DNA of 64,000 nt, taken from the NCBI RefSeq assembly GCF_001613405.1, contig NZ_BDCH01000013.1, positions 124,001 to 188,000 on the forward strand, read 5' to 3'. The translations under genes were made by a program, and so were the position numbers. Position 1 is the stretch's first letter; the number at the start of each line of letters is the position of its first letter. This DNA is from Nocardia crassostreae (GTDB lineage: Bacteria; Actinomycetota; Actinomycetes; Mycobacteriales; Mycobacteriaceae). This document shows, in pieces, positions 1 through 9,065 of the stretch. The notes under the pieces were generated by a model. That model did no database searches, was not told the origin of the DNA, and was given only the letters and a program-made list of their open reading frames with translations.

Positions 1-126
1 CTGTTGCGCACCGCGGCCGCCCGCTGGAGTGAGGTCGAACGCCTGTACGGCACAGACGATCTCATCCGCCGAGCCCGGACACCGGACTTCGCCGCGGAGG
101 CCGCCGACGCCGAGAGCCGAGTGTGA
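1..126 (+). CDS. C-terminal end of an unidentified protein (partial)
   Basis: Frame 1 is open from the window edge to a TGA at 124-126 and encodes about 41 residues that are Arg-, Ala- and Glu-rich, ending ESRV. Codon third positions are mostly G or C, as in real genes here. There is no recognisable domain in so short a tail, so no function is proposed. It runs toward the convergent amine-oxidase-like gene, 54 bp away. Confidence 0.4.
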   Translation: MLRTAAARWSEVERLYGTDDLIRRARTPDFAAEAADAESRV

Positions 127-180
127 CCCTCCGCCCGACGTGCGCGCGGTGAACCCCCCTCACCGCGCGCGGCGCATGCG

Positions 181-1725
181 TCAGTACCGGAAGTGGCGCA
201 GAATCGGCCCGCACACATGCCATTCGTCGCCACCGTCGTGCGCCTCGTGGGCGAGGTGGGCGACGTACCACATCACGGCGTCCTGCCCGTCGACGTTCTC
301 GCCGTTGACGTGCTGCCAGAGTTGATCGTCGGTGGCGCTGCCGAGCGCGCCACGCAGATCCTCGGATCCTCGATAGGCGGTAATGGCCACGTCGAGGCCC
401 GAGAACCAGTCGCTGACACCGTCGAACGGGCCCTTGTCGATGAGGAATCCGCGATTGGTGCCCTTGTTGAGCAGCGCCCAGCGATTGTTGCCGGTGTGGG
501 TGGTGGAGACCTCCGAGGTCTTCGGATGCCAGCCCGGCCCGTATCCCCAGTCCTGACTGGTCGGCAGGTGTTGCAGGGCGAGATTGTTGGCGGCGCCGTC
601 GATATCGAAGTCGAACCGCCAGTACACGTGGTGCCGATGGTTGTACGGGTGCTGTAGTCCGGCACTGTACATCTGCGGCAAGATAATGCCGTCGTCGCGG
701 AAGATCCACCGGTTGAGCAGATGGTAGCGCCCGATGACGTGATAGCTCTCCACCACCAGGAACCGATACCCCTGCCCCGGGCTGCCCTCGTACACCGAGA
801 CCGGCTGCTGCATATTGCCGGTGCTCATCTGATCCTTGTACGGCCCGCCACCCTGGTCGTACTGCACGCGGATCATCGGCACACTCGCCTTGTGCAGCAC
901 CTTCTTTCCGCGGTAGTACACATCGCGGAAGGCGATGGCCTCGCTGTTGCCGTCGATGATCTCCCATGTGAACGTCCACACCGGCGCCTCCGGCGGCCAG
1001 GACACCGATCCGGACGAGCTCACCGCGGGCGTCACCTCCCGGCGCGGCTGCTCGGCATATCCGGTCGGCAGCTTGCCCTCCGGGATCACCCCGACGTCGA
1101 CGACGTCGCGAGTGCTCAGGTCGACGACCGCGAAGGCCGTCGGCACCCGCCGATCCGCCGGACCGAATCGCAGATCGACCAGACGATGCCCGTGCCGCGG
1201 ACTGTGGAAATCGGTCTCCTCGACGATCAACCCGCGTCCGGTGCCCACGTCGATGTCCTGCCCCGGCAATCGCCCGTCACGCCGCACCAGTTCGATCGCG
1301 TACTGCTGCTCCTTATCGCTGACCGCCGGTTGGGTACGCGAAGTGCTCACCTGGACAACAGCTTTCGCCGCGGTATCGACCAGCGCCTCCACCGTCAGGT
1401 CGTCGTCGTAGTTGTACAGCACGACCACCGGATATTCGGTCCCCCGATCGACGGCCCTGGTCCCCACGCTGATGAGGTCGTACCGTTTACCGGCGACCAG
1501 GTCACCGACTTCGCTTGCGCCCAGGGCGATCTCGTGCGCAAGCCCCGACGCCTCGGCCACGGCTTCGAGACTCCGCGTCTCGAACGCGACCGGCGTGGTC
1601 GCCACGCTCGCTACCAACTCCCCCCAATCCTTGGCGTCGCTGAACTTCGGCTCGATGACCGGCCCCAGGTTGAGAATCTCGGCCCGAAGCAGTCCAGGCG
1701 GAGGAAGGAACAATTTCTCAGTCAT
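181..1725 (-). CDS. Copper amine oxidase-like protein with altered cofactor motif
   Basis: The 514-residue protein has the C-terminal architecture of copper amine oxidases, which oxidise primary amines to aldehydes with topaquinone and copper. A segment near residues 363-378 reads H-R-H-H followed by FDFDIDG, matching the family's copper-binding HxH and following DMDIDG pattern. The cofactor tyrosine normally sits in N-Y-[DE]-Y about 30 residues earlier. Here the aligned segment (about 332-347) is G-R-Y-H-L-L before RWIFRDDG, so the tyrosine is kept but its neighbours are not. A possible third copper histidine lies near the C-terminus (HEAHDGG). The start is the ATG at 1725, preceded by GGGGAGAG; a longer open frame to 1866 lacks such a site. 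No signal peptide is seen. It may be a divergent oxidase or a non-catalytic relative. Confidence 0.75.
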   Translation of the reverse strand: MTEKLFLPPPGLLRAEILNLGPVIEPKFSDAKDWGELVASVATTPVAFETRSLEAVAEASGLAHEIALGASEVGDLVAGKRYDLISVGTRAVDRGTEYPVVVLYNYDDDLTVEALVDTAAKAVVQVSTSRTQPAVSDKEQQYAIELVRRDGRLPGQDIDVGTGRGLIVEETDFHSPRHGHRLVDLRFGPADRRVPTAFAVVDLSTRDVVDVGVIPEGKLPTGYAEQPRREVTPAVSSSGSVSWPPEAPVWTFTWEIIDGNSEAIAFRDVYYRGKKVLHKASVPMIRVQYDQGGGPYKDQMSTGNMQQPVSVYEGSPGQGYRFLVVESYHVIGRYHLLNRWIFRDDGIILPQMYSAGLQHPYNHRHHVYWRFDFDIDGAANNLALQHLPTSQDWGYGPGWHPKTSEVSTTHTGNNRWALLNKGTNRGFLIDKGPFDGVSDWFSGLDVAITAYRGSEDLRGALGSATDDQLWQHVNGENVDGQDAVMWYVAHLAHEAHDGGDEWHVCGPILRHFRY

Positions 1726-1885
1726 AACACTCTCCCCGTACGGCTGAGTTCCGCGCGCGGCTGCGCGCCCCTCGATCCTTCGCCCGCCACCTCGGCCCCG
1801 TCGCGAGTACTTCGCTACTTCACTCCCCGTCTCGGGAGGCGAATTCCGCAGGTAAACGGACATCATCGCCGGTTCCCCCGCGCCG

Positions 1886-2788
1886 ATGAGGCGCCCAACC
1901 TATTCTGCTGGCGTGACGACCCCGACACCATGGACGACGAGCTGGCACGACGCGACGGTGGGCGGCATGGAATGCGGTGACCGGGAAGGCTTTCCGGTGC
2001 TGGCCTTCCACGGTGCGCCGGGCTCGCACATGGAGGCGGTGGTTTTCGCCCACGCCCCGGCCGCGGAGGTCGGCGTTCGCCTGATCGCGATCGACCGGCC
2101 CGGGATCGGCAGGTCGGAGATGTCGCTCCGCCGCCGGGTCGCGGATTTCGCCGACACCGTGGCGGCGGTGGCCGACCATTTCCACCTGGATCGCTTCGCG
2201 GTGCTCGGCGCCTCCGGCGGCGGCCCCTATGCGATGGCATGCGCGGCCGCATTGCCCGATCGGATCACCGAGGCGGTCCTGGTGAGTTCCCCGGCCGCGT
2301 TCGACGAGCAGTCGGTCACCGAGGGCTCCGGCGGAGTCAAGCGGGCCGGTGGGCTGATGGTGTTGCGGCGCTTCCCCTTTCTGGCCCGCCCCGTGGCGGC
2401 GCGACTGGGGGCGGTGGTCCGCACGCCGCGCGGTCTGGACGCGATGATCGAGCGCATGTCGCCGGCCGATCGCGACCGGATCGCCCGTGACGACCGGCTG
2501 AAGGACACTATCGCCGAGAACATCCGCGCCGCATTCGAATCCGGCAGTCACAGCGTGGCGGTCGACTTCCAGCTCCTGTTCGCCCGCCCCTGGGGGTTCG
2601 ACCCCGCCGATATCACTGTGCCCGTGCACATCTGGCACGGCGCCGCCGACGGCAATGTCCCCGTCGAGGACGGCCGCCGCCTGGCCGCCACGATCCCGGA
2701 CAGCAAATTCGACGAAGTGCAGGGCGCGGGCCATCTCCTGTTCGTCGACCATGCCGCCGAAATCCTGAGCGGGATCGGGTCCCGGTGA
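1886..2788 (+). CDS. Alpha/beta hydrolase
   Basis: A 300-residue alpha/beta-hydrolase fold protein. The oxyanion-hole HGAPGS motif, the nucleophile elbow G-A-S-G-G-G (serine near residue 112), an acidic residue after VHIWHGAADG and the late histidine in GAGHLLF make a full Ser-Asp-His triad. The fold hydrolyses esters, lactones or related bonds; the substrate cannot be read from sequence. The start could be the ATG at 1886 or the in-frame GTG at 1913; neither has a strong ribosome site. It faces the amine-oxidase-like gene across about 160 bp (divergent) and ends 15 bp from the convergent ligase gene. Confidence 0.8.
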   Translation: MRRPTYSAGVTTPTPWTTSWHDATVGGMECGDREGFPVLAFHGAPGSHMEAVVFAHAPAAEVGVRLIAIDRPGIGRSEMSLRRRVADFADTVAAVADHFHLDRFAVLGASGGGPYAMACAAALPDRITEAVLVSSPAAFDEQSVTEGSGGVKRAGGLMVLRRFPFLARPVAARLGAVVRTPRGLDAMIERMSPADRDRIARDDRLKDTIAENIRAAFESGSHSVAVDFQLLFARPWGFDPADITVPVHIWHGAADGNVPVEDGRRLAATIPDSKFDEVQGAGHLLFVDHAAEILSGIGSR

Positions 2789-2803
2789 GTTCCGCCCCGG
2801 CGT

Positions 2804-4882
2804 TCACACGACCGGTTCGGTCGCCAGCAGCCGTTTGGCGATCTTGCCCCCGGCCCTGCGCGGCAGCTCGGTCAGGAACGAGACATCACGCGGAACGGCA
2901 ATGCGGCCCAGCCGATTCCGGATGTAATTGCGTACCATCGCCGAATCCAGCCCGGCGCCCTGCCGGGTGACGACGAAGGCCGCCAGGCGCTGGCCGAACT
3001 CCGCGTCCGGGACGCCGACCACGGCGACATCGTCCACCTGCGGCAGAAACGCCAAGGCCTCCTCGACCGGCCGCGGGAAGATGTTCTCGCCACCGGAGAT
3101 GATCATCTCGTCGCCGCGGCCCGCAATGAACAGCCGCCCCGCCACATCCATATAGCCGAGATCGCCGGTGTCGAGCATGCCGTCGGCCTCATCGGGCGGT
3201 GTGGAGTTGACGTAGCCGTCGAAGAGCATGTGATTGGACACGAATATCCGCCCCACCGCGCCGATCGGCACCGGTCGCGAATCCTGGTCGAGCACCGCGA
3301 CCTTGGTGCCCAGTGGCGGACGGCCCGCGGTGGTGGGGGAGATGCGCAGATCCTCGGGCCCGGCGATGGTCGCCCACGACACCTCGGTGGAGCCGTACAC
3401 GTTGTAGAGGACGTCACCGAACGCCTTCAGGAACAGCAGTACGGTCGACGCCGGAAGCGGTGCGCCGCAACTGGCTACGACCCGCAGGCTGCTGGTGTCG
3501 TAGTGGGCGCGCACCGCGGTCGGCAGCCCGAGGATCCGGTGCACCATGGTCGGCACGACAATGAGGGAGGTGACCTTGTGCTCGGCAATGAGCCGCAGGC
3601 AGTCCTCGGCGTCGAACTGTTCGGGCAGCACCACGGTGGCGCGCAGCGCGGTGCTGAGCTGTAGCGCGGCCAGCCCCCAGGTGTGGAACAGCGGGGCCGG
3701 AATGAGCATGATCTCGGTTATCCGCAAGGGGATTCGCGACAGCAGCGCCGCGATGGTGCCGAATCCCTTGGGGTGCGGGCGGCGCGCGCATTTCGGCGTG
3801 CCGCTGGTTCCGGAGGTCAGCACCAGCAACCGGCCGGGATGGGCCGGTCTGGGAATTCTGCTGCGTCCCAAGGCGATCAGGTCGTCGATCGTCGGCCGGT
3901 CGGTGAGCCCGCGCCGAGCGCCGGTGGTGTAGCGCGGGATTCCGGCATGCAGGTAGTTCACCAGCGGATCGAGATCGGCGTCGACGAACAGCGCGGCCAG
4001 TCGTTCCCGCTGGGCGATCTCCTCGAGTTGGCGACCGGAGAGCCCGGCATTCAGCAATACCAGATCCGCGCCGAGTTTCCCCGCGGCGACCATGGTTTCG
4101 ACAATGGCGGCGTGATTGTGCGCCAGCACCCCGATGGCGTGGTGCGCATCGATGCCGAGATCGGCCATGGCCGAGGCCAGCGCACTGGTGCGCCGATGCA
4201 GTTCGGCGAAACTCCGGCTGCCGTGATCGTCGATGACGGCGGGCCGATCGGGCTCGAGCGCCGCGCCCGCCGCATAGCCGCCGGACAGGGTGAACCGCCA
4301 TTTGGCCAATCCGGCCAACTGCCGTACTCCACGATCGGGGCGGCACGGCGCCACCACGCCGGTCCGGATCATCTGCCCGACCACATCGGCCCGCCGTCGA
4401 ATCGGCACGTTCTCACCATTGACCAGAACGGATTTCGGCGCTCGCCGCCCGTATTCCAGCACCCGGCGCAGGCCCGCCCGGGTCCACGCGAGCACCCCGG
4501 CCTTGGATACGCGAGCGGCGACCGGATGCACGCGGGCGGCCGCGAAATACGTCACCCGGATGGTCGTCCGCTCCGTCAGATCGAAGCCCCGGAACTCGCG
4601 TTCGAGCCGGATCGCCGCAATACTGCCCACCGCGGGCGCGGACAGTTCCAGCCGCTCGTACCACCGCTGGACGGTCAGGCGCACCTCGACGGTTTCGATC
4701 CCGGTCGCGGGCGACCCGATGCGAAATGCCGCGCGCCAGTAGCTGTGATCCTGTTCCAGCAGTTCCATTCCGCCGACGCCGCCGAACAATCGCGCATAGT
4801 TCTCGGGCTGCGTGAGGATGTTCCAGATCACCTGTCTGGCCAGTGGCAATTCGTGAACCACCTCGACGATTTCGGCAACCAT
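2804..4882 (-). CDS. SRPBCC domain-acyl-CoA synthetase fusion
   Basis: The 692-residue protein joins two domains. Residues 1 to about 146 look like an SRPBCC/START-type lipid-binding fold (opening MVAEIVEVVHELPLARQVIW, then WYERLEL). From about 190 onward is an AMP-forming acyl-CoA synthetase: P-loop LTSGTSGTPK (about 355-364), YNVYGSTEV, DTGDLGY, SGGENIFP and a C-terminal GGKIAKRLL lysine. The P-loop is followed by Cys instead of the usual Gly (TPKC). It presumably activates a carboxylic acid to an acyl-CoA, with the N-terminal domain binding a hydrophobic ligand; the pairing is inference. The start is the ATG at 4882, with GAGAGGAG seven bases upstream. The open frame extends to 5230 but that part is antisense to the next gene. 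It is related to the ligase at 12132-13754. Confidence 0.85.
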   Translation of the reverse strand: MVAEIVEVVHELPLARQVIWNILTQPENYARLFGGVGGMELLEQDHSYWRAAFRIGSPATGIETVEVRLTVQRWYERLELSAPAVGSIAAIRLEREFRGFDLTERTTIRVTYFAAARVHPVAARVSKAGVLAWTRAGLRRVLEYGRRAPKSVLVNGENVPIRRRADVVGQMIRTGVVAPCRPDRGVRQLAGLAKWRFTLSGGYAAGAALEPDRPAVIDDHGSRSFAELHRRTSALASAMADLGIDAHHAIGVLAHNHAAIVETMVAAGKLGADLVLLNAGLSGRQLEEIAQRERLAALFVDADLDPLVNYLHAGIPRYTTGARRGLTDRPTIDDLIALGRSRIPRPAHPGRLLVLTSGTSGTPKCARRPHPKGFGTIAALLSRIPLRITEIMLIPAPLFHTWGLAALQLSTALRATVVLPEQFDAEDCLRLIAEHKVTSLIVVPTMVHRILGLPTAVRAHYDTSSLRVVASCGAPLPASTVLLFLKAFGDVLYNVYGSTEVSWATIAGPEDLRISPTTAGRPPLGTKVAVLDQDSRPVPIGAVGRIFVSNHMLFDGYVNSTPPDEADGMLDTGDLGYMDVAGRLFIAGRGDEMIISGGENIFPRPVEEALAFLPQVDDVAVVGVPDAEFGQRLAAFVVTRQGAGLDSAMVRNYIRNRLGRIAVPRDVSFLTELPRRAGGKIAKRLLATEPVV

Positions 4883-5012
4883 TGCGCACTCCTCTCCGCC
4901 CCGTACCCGGCGTGCGGCGGACGCTACCGGCGCGGCGACCAGCCCGGACGGGCTCGGCCGGAGTTTGGGCGATGCACATGGCGGATGGCGCCGAGCTAGG
5001 GCGCCGTCACGA

Positions 5013-5495
5013 TCAGGGGCGGATCGCCCCGTCGTCGGGGGCCAGATATTCGACGCCGGTGATGACCTCGGGATGAATGCACAGGATCTTGTCCCGGCCG
5101 CCGGGTAGTTGCGGATCCAATAGCTCGTGGTAGCGGGCGAGCTCTGCTGGATCGGTGACCTGTTCGGCGGTGCCGGTGACGATGACGCACCAGCCCTGCT
5201 GGGTCTCCTGGTCGAGGCAGTCGGCTTCATACGCGACGACCTGCTGGTACGCCGGAATACCCACGCCGACGCCGGTGCCGACCACGATCATCTCGTCGTC
5301 CATGAAATGGTTGACCGGCCGGATGGCCGGTAATGCGTGCCGCGAGTACACGATTCGGCCGAATCGAGCCTGGCGGAGCAGTTGCAGGCATTCCGCGTCG
5401 GGCAGCGCCCGGGCTGCGAGCGCACCGGAATTCATCACTCCGATCCGCCGCATTACCGACTTACCGTTACGGGCGGCCTCGGGTCTGCCGATCAT
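5013..5495 (-). CDS. Pyridoxamine 5'-phosphate oxidase-fold (FMN-binding split barrel) protein
   Basis: A 160-residue protein of the PNPOx-like split-barrel family, recognised from the N-terminal ECLQLLRQARFGRIVYS pattern, then PVNHFMDDE, VVAYEADCLDQETQQGW and VIVTGTAEQV. Members bind FMN or F420, and many are uncharacterised reductases, so no substrate is assigned. The chosen ATG at 5495 has a GGAGGG about ten bases upstream; a longer frame to 5570 and a shorter start at 5435 are possible. It lies 130 bp upstream of the SRPBCC-ligase fusion on the same strand and may be co-transcribed with it. Confidence 0.75.
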   Translation of the reverse strand: MIGRPEAARNGKSVMRRIGVMNSGALAARALPDAECLQLLRQARFGRIVYSRHALPAIRPVNHFMDDEMIVVGTGVGVGIPAYQQVVAYEADCLDQETQQGWCVIVTGTAEQVTDPAELARYHELLDPQLPGGRDKILCIHPEVITGVEYLAPDDGAIRP

Positions 5496-5610
5496 CGCGC
5501 GATCACCCTCCAAGGATGACGGATCATGATGTGCCACTGCTGGCATGTGGGGTTCCCGGCTCCCCGCCATGGCAAACCCGAACGCGCGGATCGGTCCGTT
5601 TCGTCCCCGT

Positions 5611-6582
5611 TCATCCTACCGGGTCGGCGGCGTGCGGGCCTTGGAAGGTGCGGCGGTAGGCGGACGGGGTGGTCGCCAGGGTCCGGGCGAATTGCTCGCG
5701 CAGGGTGACGGCGCTGCCGAAGCCGCACCGGGCGGCTATGCGTTCGACGGGCTGATCGGTGGTTTCGAGGAGACGCTGCGCGAGGGCGATGCGCTGGGTG
5801 GCTATCCAGAGGGTGGCGGTCGTGCCCACCGTATTGCGGAAGTGCCGGGTGAAGGTGCGGCGGCTCATGGCGGCATGGGCGGCCAGGCGATCCACGGTGA
5901 GGCCCTCGTGCAGATGCTCGATGGCCCAGCGCAGCGTCGCGGCGAGGGGGTGCTGGGATTCCGTTGCGGGCAAGGGATGTTCGATGAACTGCGCCTGGCC
6001 GCCGTCGCGGTGGGGCGGGGTGACCAGGCGGCGGGCCACGCGATTGGCCAGTTCGGTCCCGTGCTGGCGGCGCAGCAGGTGCAGGCAGGTATCGATGGCG
6101 GCGGTGGTGCCCGCGGAGGTGACGATATCGCCGTCGTCGACGTAGAGGGATTCCCGGTCCAGGCGCACCTCGGGGAAGCGGCGGGCGAAGACGTCGGCCC
6201 ATTTCCAGTGGGTGGCGGCGGGACGGCCCGCGAGCAGACCGGTATCGGCCACCACGAACGCGCCCAGGCACAGGCCGATCACCCGGGCGCCCGCGGCATG
6301 CGCGGCGCGAATCGGGTCGAGGATCTCCGGCGGCGCGGGCAGGTCGGGATCGGGCCAGCTGGGGACGATCACCATGGACGCGCCCGCGACTTCGTCGAGT
6401 CCGTGGCCGGTGGCGACGGTGAAACCGGCGGTGGTGACGATGGGCGCGGCCCCCGGCGTGCAGACGCGGACCTCGCAGGGCGGCAGTTCGGGGGAGGGCT
6501 GTTCTTCGCCGAAAACCAGGCAGGGCACGGACAAATGGAACGGGTTGATCCCGTCGAACGCGACGACGGCGATCACATCCAC
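5611..6582 (-). CDS. GlxA-family transcriptional regulator (DJ-1/PfpI plus AraC HTH)
   Basis: The 323-residue protein has an N-terminal DJ-1/PfpI-like domain (nucleophile-elbow-like GLCLGAF near residue 100) and a C-terminal AraC-type DNA-binding domain with two helix-turn-helix units, including LAAHAAMSRRTFTRHF and IAARCGFGSAVTLREQF. Proteins of this layout are transcription factors whose ligand is usually unknown. It is transcribed divergently from the cupin lipoprotein gene; the 122-bp region between them probably holds both promoters. Confidence 0.88.
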   Translation of the reverse strand: MDVIAVVAFDGINPFHLSVPCLVFGEEQPSPELPPCEVRVCTPGAAPIVTTAGFTVATGHGLDEVAGASMVIVPSWPDPDLPAPPEILDPIRAAHAAGARVIGLCLGAFVVADTGLLAGRPAATHWKWADVFARRFPEVRLDRESLYVDDGDIVTSAGTTAAIDTCLHLLRRQHGTELANRVARRLVTPPHRDGGQAQFIEHPLPATESQHPLAATLRWAIEHLHEGLTVDRLAAHAAMSRRTFTRHFRNTVGTTATLWIATQRIALAQRLLETTDQPVERIAARCGFGSAVTLREQFARTLATTPSAYRRTFQGPHAADPVG

Positions 6583-6704
6583 GGCAATCCTCCTGCACCC
6601 TCATGGCCCGAATCCGTCGATTGTAGGCGCACGCGCCACTGTCGAGCCGGGCCCGTAGCGGAGATCGTGAATGCCGTCCCGTTGACCCGTACCGAGGAGC
6701 CCGC

Positions 6705-7184
6705 GTGCACCGCATGACCCGAACGATCCTGACCGCTCTCGCCGTGGCGGCCACGGCCACGGCCTGCCAGTCGGCGCCCGCCGATCCGGCCGCCGCCACG
6801 ACGACGGCGAAACCGGCTCCGGGCCCGCTCGTTTCGGCCCCGGCCGCCGAACTGGCCTGGCGCGAACTGCCCGATACCGGCGGCATCAAGGTGGCCGACG
6901 TGGGCGGCGATATCACCAGCAGCGGCCCGTACGAGGCGTTCGTGAAATTCCCCGCCGGAAAAGACAATCCGTTCCACACCCACACCAGCGACCTGCCGAC
7001 GGTCGTCCTGGCGGGCACGTTCTACGCCGTCATCGACGGCAGGCGCACCGAGTACCCGGCCGGTTCGTATTACAACCTCCCCGCCGATCTGCCGCATTTC
7101 AGCGGCTGCGCCCCGGGTGTCGACTGCCTGCTGTTCCAGTACCAGTCCGACCATTTCGATCTCGTGCCGACCGCGACGCCCTGA
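6705..7184 (+). CDS. Cupin-domain lipoprotein
   Basis: A 159-residue exported protein. The N-terminus has Arg residues, a hydrophobic stretch and the lipobox-like ATAC (Cys at about 21), so it is probably lipid-anchored on the outer face of the membrane. After an Ala/Thr/Pro linker comes a single cupin barrel with FHTHTSD, and later GSYYNLPADLPHFSG, providing likely metal ligands. The substrate is unknown. The start is the GTG at 6705, with GAGGAG five bases upstream; an in-frame ATG follows at 6714. It is divergent from the GlxA-type regulator, which makes that regulator a candidate for its control. Confidence 0.75.
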   Translation: MHRMTRTILTALAVAATATACQSAPADPAAATTTAKPAPGPLVSAPAAELAWRELPDTGGIKVADVGGDITSSGPYEAFVKFPAGKDNPFHTHTSDLPTVVLAGTFYAVIDGRRTEYPAGSYYNLPADLPHFSGCAPGVDCLLFQYQSDHFDLVPTATP

Positions 7185-7200
7185 CGTGGTTCACTCCGCC

Positions 7201-7221
7201 TGTTGTACGCTTGTTGTACGC
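7201..7221 (+). promoter_or_regulatory. Tandem 10-bp direct repeat upstream of ABC transporter operon
   Basis: TGTTGTACGC occurs at 7201-7210 and again at 7212-7221, so the copies are spaced by one helical turn (11 bp). They lie 23 bp upstream of the first transporter start, where an activator or repressor would bind. An AT-rich stretch (TACGAAAATAGGAT) follows and may be the promoter -10 region. The binding protein is unknown. Confidence 0.45.
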
Positions 7222-7244
7222 ATACGAAAATAGGATAGAGAGCG

Positions 7245-9065
7245 ATGAACGCCATCGACCTTGCCGCGCCGGGGGAGCGGTCCGGGCCTGCACCGGATAC
7301 CGAATCCTCGGCGGGGCCGAGCCTTGTGCCGCTGGTGCGCCCGTATCTCGGGGGTTTCGCGGCGGTTGTCGTCCTGCAGGTGATCGGCGCGGTGGCCGGA
7401 CTCGCGCCCTTGCTGGCCGTGGTGGAGCTGGGCCGGACGCTGTTGTCGCCGGGGCCGATCGACCACGATCACGTATGGCTGGTGGTGCTCGTCGGCGCGG
7501 CCGGAATGCTGGTGCGGCTGGTGTTCACGGCGGCGTCCTCCGGGGTGGGGCATCTGCTCGACGGGCAGGTTCAGCTGTCGTTCCGGCGGCAGCTGGCGGC
7601 GCGGCTGGGGCGGGCGCCGATCGGCTGGTTCTCCCGGCGGCGCACCGGTGAGCTGGCCAAGGTGGTCGGCGATGACGTGAGCGCGGTGCACCCGTTCATC
7701 GCGCACGCGCCGGGTGAGCTGGTATCGGCGTTCGTGGTGCCGCTGGTGTCGGCGGTCTACCTGTTCACCGTCGATTGGCGGCTCACGCTCATCACGCTGA
7801 TTCCAGTGGTGCTGGCAATCGCGCTGGTGCCCTTGATGATGACGGCCACGCGGGTGCGCGAGCAGGAGGAGTTCGATGCCGCCATGGGCCGCATCGCGGA
7901 TTCGGCCGTGGAGTTCGTACAGGGCATCGCGGTGGTCAAGGCCTTCGGCGGATCCGGACGTGCGCACCGCACCTTCCTCACGGCCACCGAGGAATTCGCG
8001 AGCACGTTCTACCGATGGGTGCGCGGCATCTCCGGTATCGCGGCGGGCATGCAGCTGGCGCTGTCGCCGCCGTTCGTGCTGCTGGTCGTGCTCATCGGCG
8101 GTGCGGTCCTGATCACCGGCGGGGGTATGGCCCCCGCGGATCTGCTGCCCTTCCTGTTGCTCGGCCTGGGCTTGACCGCTCCCGTGGCGGCGCTGGGCCA
8201 CGGGTTCGACGATCTGCAGACCGCCCAGCGCGCGGTCGTCCGCATCCGGGATGTGCTTGCGGTGCAATCACTTCCGGAGCCCGCGCGGCCGATCGCACCG
8301 CGCGGCCACACGGTCGAACTGCGTAATGTCCGCTTCGGCTACGACACCGGCGCCGAGGTGCTGCGCGGTATCGATCTGACGCTCGAGCCCGGGACGGTCA
8401 CCGCGATCGTCGGCGCGTCGGGCAGCGGTAAGTCCACCCTGGTCCAGCTGTTGCCGCGCTTCTTCGACCCGACCCACGGCCAAGTCCTGCTCGGCGGGGC
8501 CGACCTGCGCGCAATCGACAGCCGCGAGCTCTACCGCGCGGTCTCGTTCGTCTTCCAGGACGTGCGCCTGCTGCGCGCTTCCATTGCGGACAATATCGCC
8601 CTGGCCCTCCCGCACGCCGACCTCGACGACATTGTGCGCGCCGCCCGGCTGGCGCACATCCACGACCGCATTCTCGAACTGCCGCGCGGCTACGAGTCGG
8701 TCATCGGCGAGGACGCCGCCTTGTCCGGTGGTGAGGCACAACGGATCTCGATCGCCCGCGCACTGCTCGCCGATTCGCCCGTGCTGGTCCTCGACGAAGC
8801 CACCTCCTTCGCCGATCCGCACACCGAATACGCGGTGCGCCAAGCTCTCACGGCCCCGCGGCCGGATCGGACCGTGCTCGTGATCGCGCATCGTCTGGAA
8901 ACGGTCGCCGATGCTGACACCGTCGTACTGCTGGAGAACGGGGCGATCGCCGAGCGCGGCGCGCCCGCCGAATTGCTGGCCCGCGGCGGCAAATTCGCCG
9001 AGTTCTGGCAGTCCCGCGCCGCGCTCGACCACACCGATGAGCGACTGCAAGGAGAATTCCGATGA
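7245..9065 (+). CDS. ABC half-transporter (membrane domain plus ATPase), first subunit
   Basis: A 606-residue half-transporter with an N-terminal six-helix membrane domain (about 25-310) and a C-terminal ATPase. Motifs seen: Walker A GASGSGKST, Q-loop VFQDVRLL, signature LSGGEAQRISIARALL, Walker B plus catalytic Glu VLVLDEATS, and switch His in IAHRLETV. The start is an ATG with AGGATAGAG upstream. The stop overlaps the next start by four bases, which implies translational coupling and a heterodimer. The pair resembles the IrtAB/YbtPQ siderophore transporter group in layout, but has no SIP reductase domain. Iron-siderophore import is one possibility and drug or lipid export another. Confidence 0.85.
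   Translation: MNAIDLAAPGERSGPAPDTESSAGPSLVPLVRPYLGGFAAVVVLQVIGAVAGLAPLLAVVELGRTLLSPGPIDHDHVWLVVLVGAAGMLVRLVFTAASSGVGHLLDGQVQLSFRRQLAARLGRAPIGWFSRRRTGELAKVVGDDVSAVHPFIAHAPGELVSAFVVPLVSAVYLFTVDWRLTLITLIPVVLAIALVPLMMTATRVREQEEFDAAMGRIADSAVEFVQGIAVVKAFGGSGRAHRTFLTATEEFASTFYRWVRGISGIAAGMQLALSPPFVLLVVLIGGAVLITGGGMAPADLLPFLLLGLGLTAPVAALGHGFDDLQTAQRAVVRIRDVLAVQSLPEPARPIAPRGHTVELRNVRFGYDTGAEVLRGIDLTLEPGTVTAIVGASGSGKSTLVQLLPRFFDPTHGQVLLGGADLRAIDSRELYRAVSFVFQDVRLLRASIADNIALALPHADLDDIVRAARLAHIHDRILELPRGYESVIGEDAALSGGEAQRISIARALLADSPVLVLDEATSFADPHTEYAVRQALTAPRPDRTVLVIAHRLETVADADTVVLLENGAIAERGAPAELLARGGKFAEFWQSRAALDHTDERLQGEFR

Noticed and set aside
62..979. Long minus-strand frame of 305 codons
   Set aside because: It lies wholly over the amine-oxidase-like gene in another frame, is Arg/Pro-rich and has no family motif.
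721..1980. 419-codon plus-strand frame
   Set aside because: Antisense shadow of the amine-oxidase-like gene, His/Arg/Asp-rich composition, no domain.
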